Program-made: the position numbers and the translations under genes | NCBI GenBank assembly: GCA_002733885.1 | Contig: NVXJ01000002.1 | Coordinates: 1,191 to 34,910 of the forward strand | DNA from: Arcobacter sp. | GTDB taxonomy: Bacteria; Campylobacterota; Campylobacteria; Campylobacterales; Sulfurimonadaceae | DNA: 33,720 nt | Direction of reading: 5' to 3' | In this document: positions 33,511 through 33,720 of the stretch, piece by piece | How the letters are laid out: every line of letters begins with the position of its first letter | How positions within the stretch are numbered: the first letter of the stretch is position 1 | The notes under the pieces: model-generated | What the model was told of the DNA's origin: nothing | Seen by the model: only the letters and a program-made list of their open reading frames with translations | Databases searched by the model: none

Positions 33511-33720
33511 TTACGATTTGTAACTTAGAACTAGCTCAGCAAGTCTTTTTGCATCGCCTTGAAGATTAGATGCCACCCATAAGAGATAATCCTTAGGAAG
33601 TTCTCCCCATGTTCGACCTCTAAACTTGCCAAAGCCTATAATCATCTTCAAGTCTTTCTCACTGGTTTTTTTTGATTTTTCTTGAGATGAAGTATTTTTT
33701 CTTCTTTCAAGTTCGGCTAT
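33511..33720 (-). CDS. C-terminus of a protein with an ExoX-C/DUF3820-like module (runs off right edge)
   Basis: The frame enters from the right edge and ends at TAA 33511, giving the last 69 residues. A charged, Ser/Lys-rich linker (about the first 25 residues) is followed by IIGFGKFRGRTWGELPKDYL and a Leu-Trp pair. This matches the small FGKYKG...DYLxW module found at the C-terminus of exonuclease X-like proteins and in DUF3820 proteins. The rest of the protein, possibly a nuclease domain, is outside the window. It is separated from acnB by 179 nt, which hold the acnB promoter and the 12-nt palindrome CTTTGTACAAAG. Confidence 0.75.
   Translation of the reverse strand: MAELERRKNTSSQEKSKKTSEKDLKMIIGFGKFRGRTWGELPKDYLLWVASNLQGDAKRLAELVLSYKS

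Overview
The window looks like chromosomal DNA from a member of the Campylobacterota (Epsilonproteobacteria). The DNA is AT-rich, genes are tightly packed, and the run murF / alpha-beta hydrolase / ddl / ruvA / DUF342 protein / murJ / cysS followed by pyrD / M16 peptidase / dapA / short-chain reductase matches, from memory, the Campylobacter jejuni Cj0795c-Cj0807 neighbourhood. Two good sigma-54 promoters argue against classical Arcobacter, which is reported to lack RpoN, and point to a Sulfurimonas/Sulfurospirillum-like relative. This placement is inference; no rRNA gene is present. No tRNA gene, CRISPR array, intact insertion sequence or prophage was seen.

Left part (1-11900, all minus strand). 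A truncated gene at the edge and a 117-residue unknown come first. Then follows a FIST-sensor hybrid histidine kinase with a HIT protein and a thiamine-binding-type protein downstream. A long co-directional block runs DUF342/FapA-like gene, ruvA, ddl, alpha/beta hydrolase, murF, dctQ, dctM, most of them touching or overlapping. It mixes peptidoglycan precursor synthesis, Holliday-junction processing and a TRAP transporter pair without its binding protein. The start of ruvA has been partly duplicated, which creates a 29-codon upstream frame overlapping ruvA.

Middle part (11974-22475, mostly plus strand). murJ overlaps cysS. A minus-strand gene of unknown function with an EF-hand-like loop sits behind a sigma-54 promoter. 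pyrD, M16 peptidase, dapA and a FabL-like reductase form one overlapping operon. pgsA, rseP and a YggS-type PLP protein form the next. Multi-hairpin intergenic elements of one apparent family follow the reductase and the YggS gene, and the second carries two copies of a 48-bp direct repeat.

Right part (22476-33720). Two paralogous receiver-GGDEF-EAL proteins lie in tandem, with degenerate receiver and GGDEF signatures but intact EAL motifs. They are followed by a small leucine-rich-repeat protein and a three-gene unit (ribbon-helix-helix antitoxin-like protein, DEDDh exonuclease, unknown). After an oxalate/formate-family MFS transporter comes about 1 kb without an intact gene, holding a decayed reading frame and several palindromes. 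The window closes with aconitase B and the C-terminus of a protein with an ExoX-C/DUF3820-like module.

No obviously new defence or biosynthetic system was found. The more unusual signals are the paired sigma-54 promoters, the ruvA start duplication, the dispersed hairpin elements and the antitoxin-like/exonuclease/unknown cluster.
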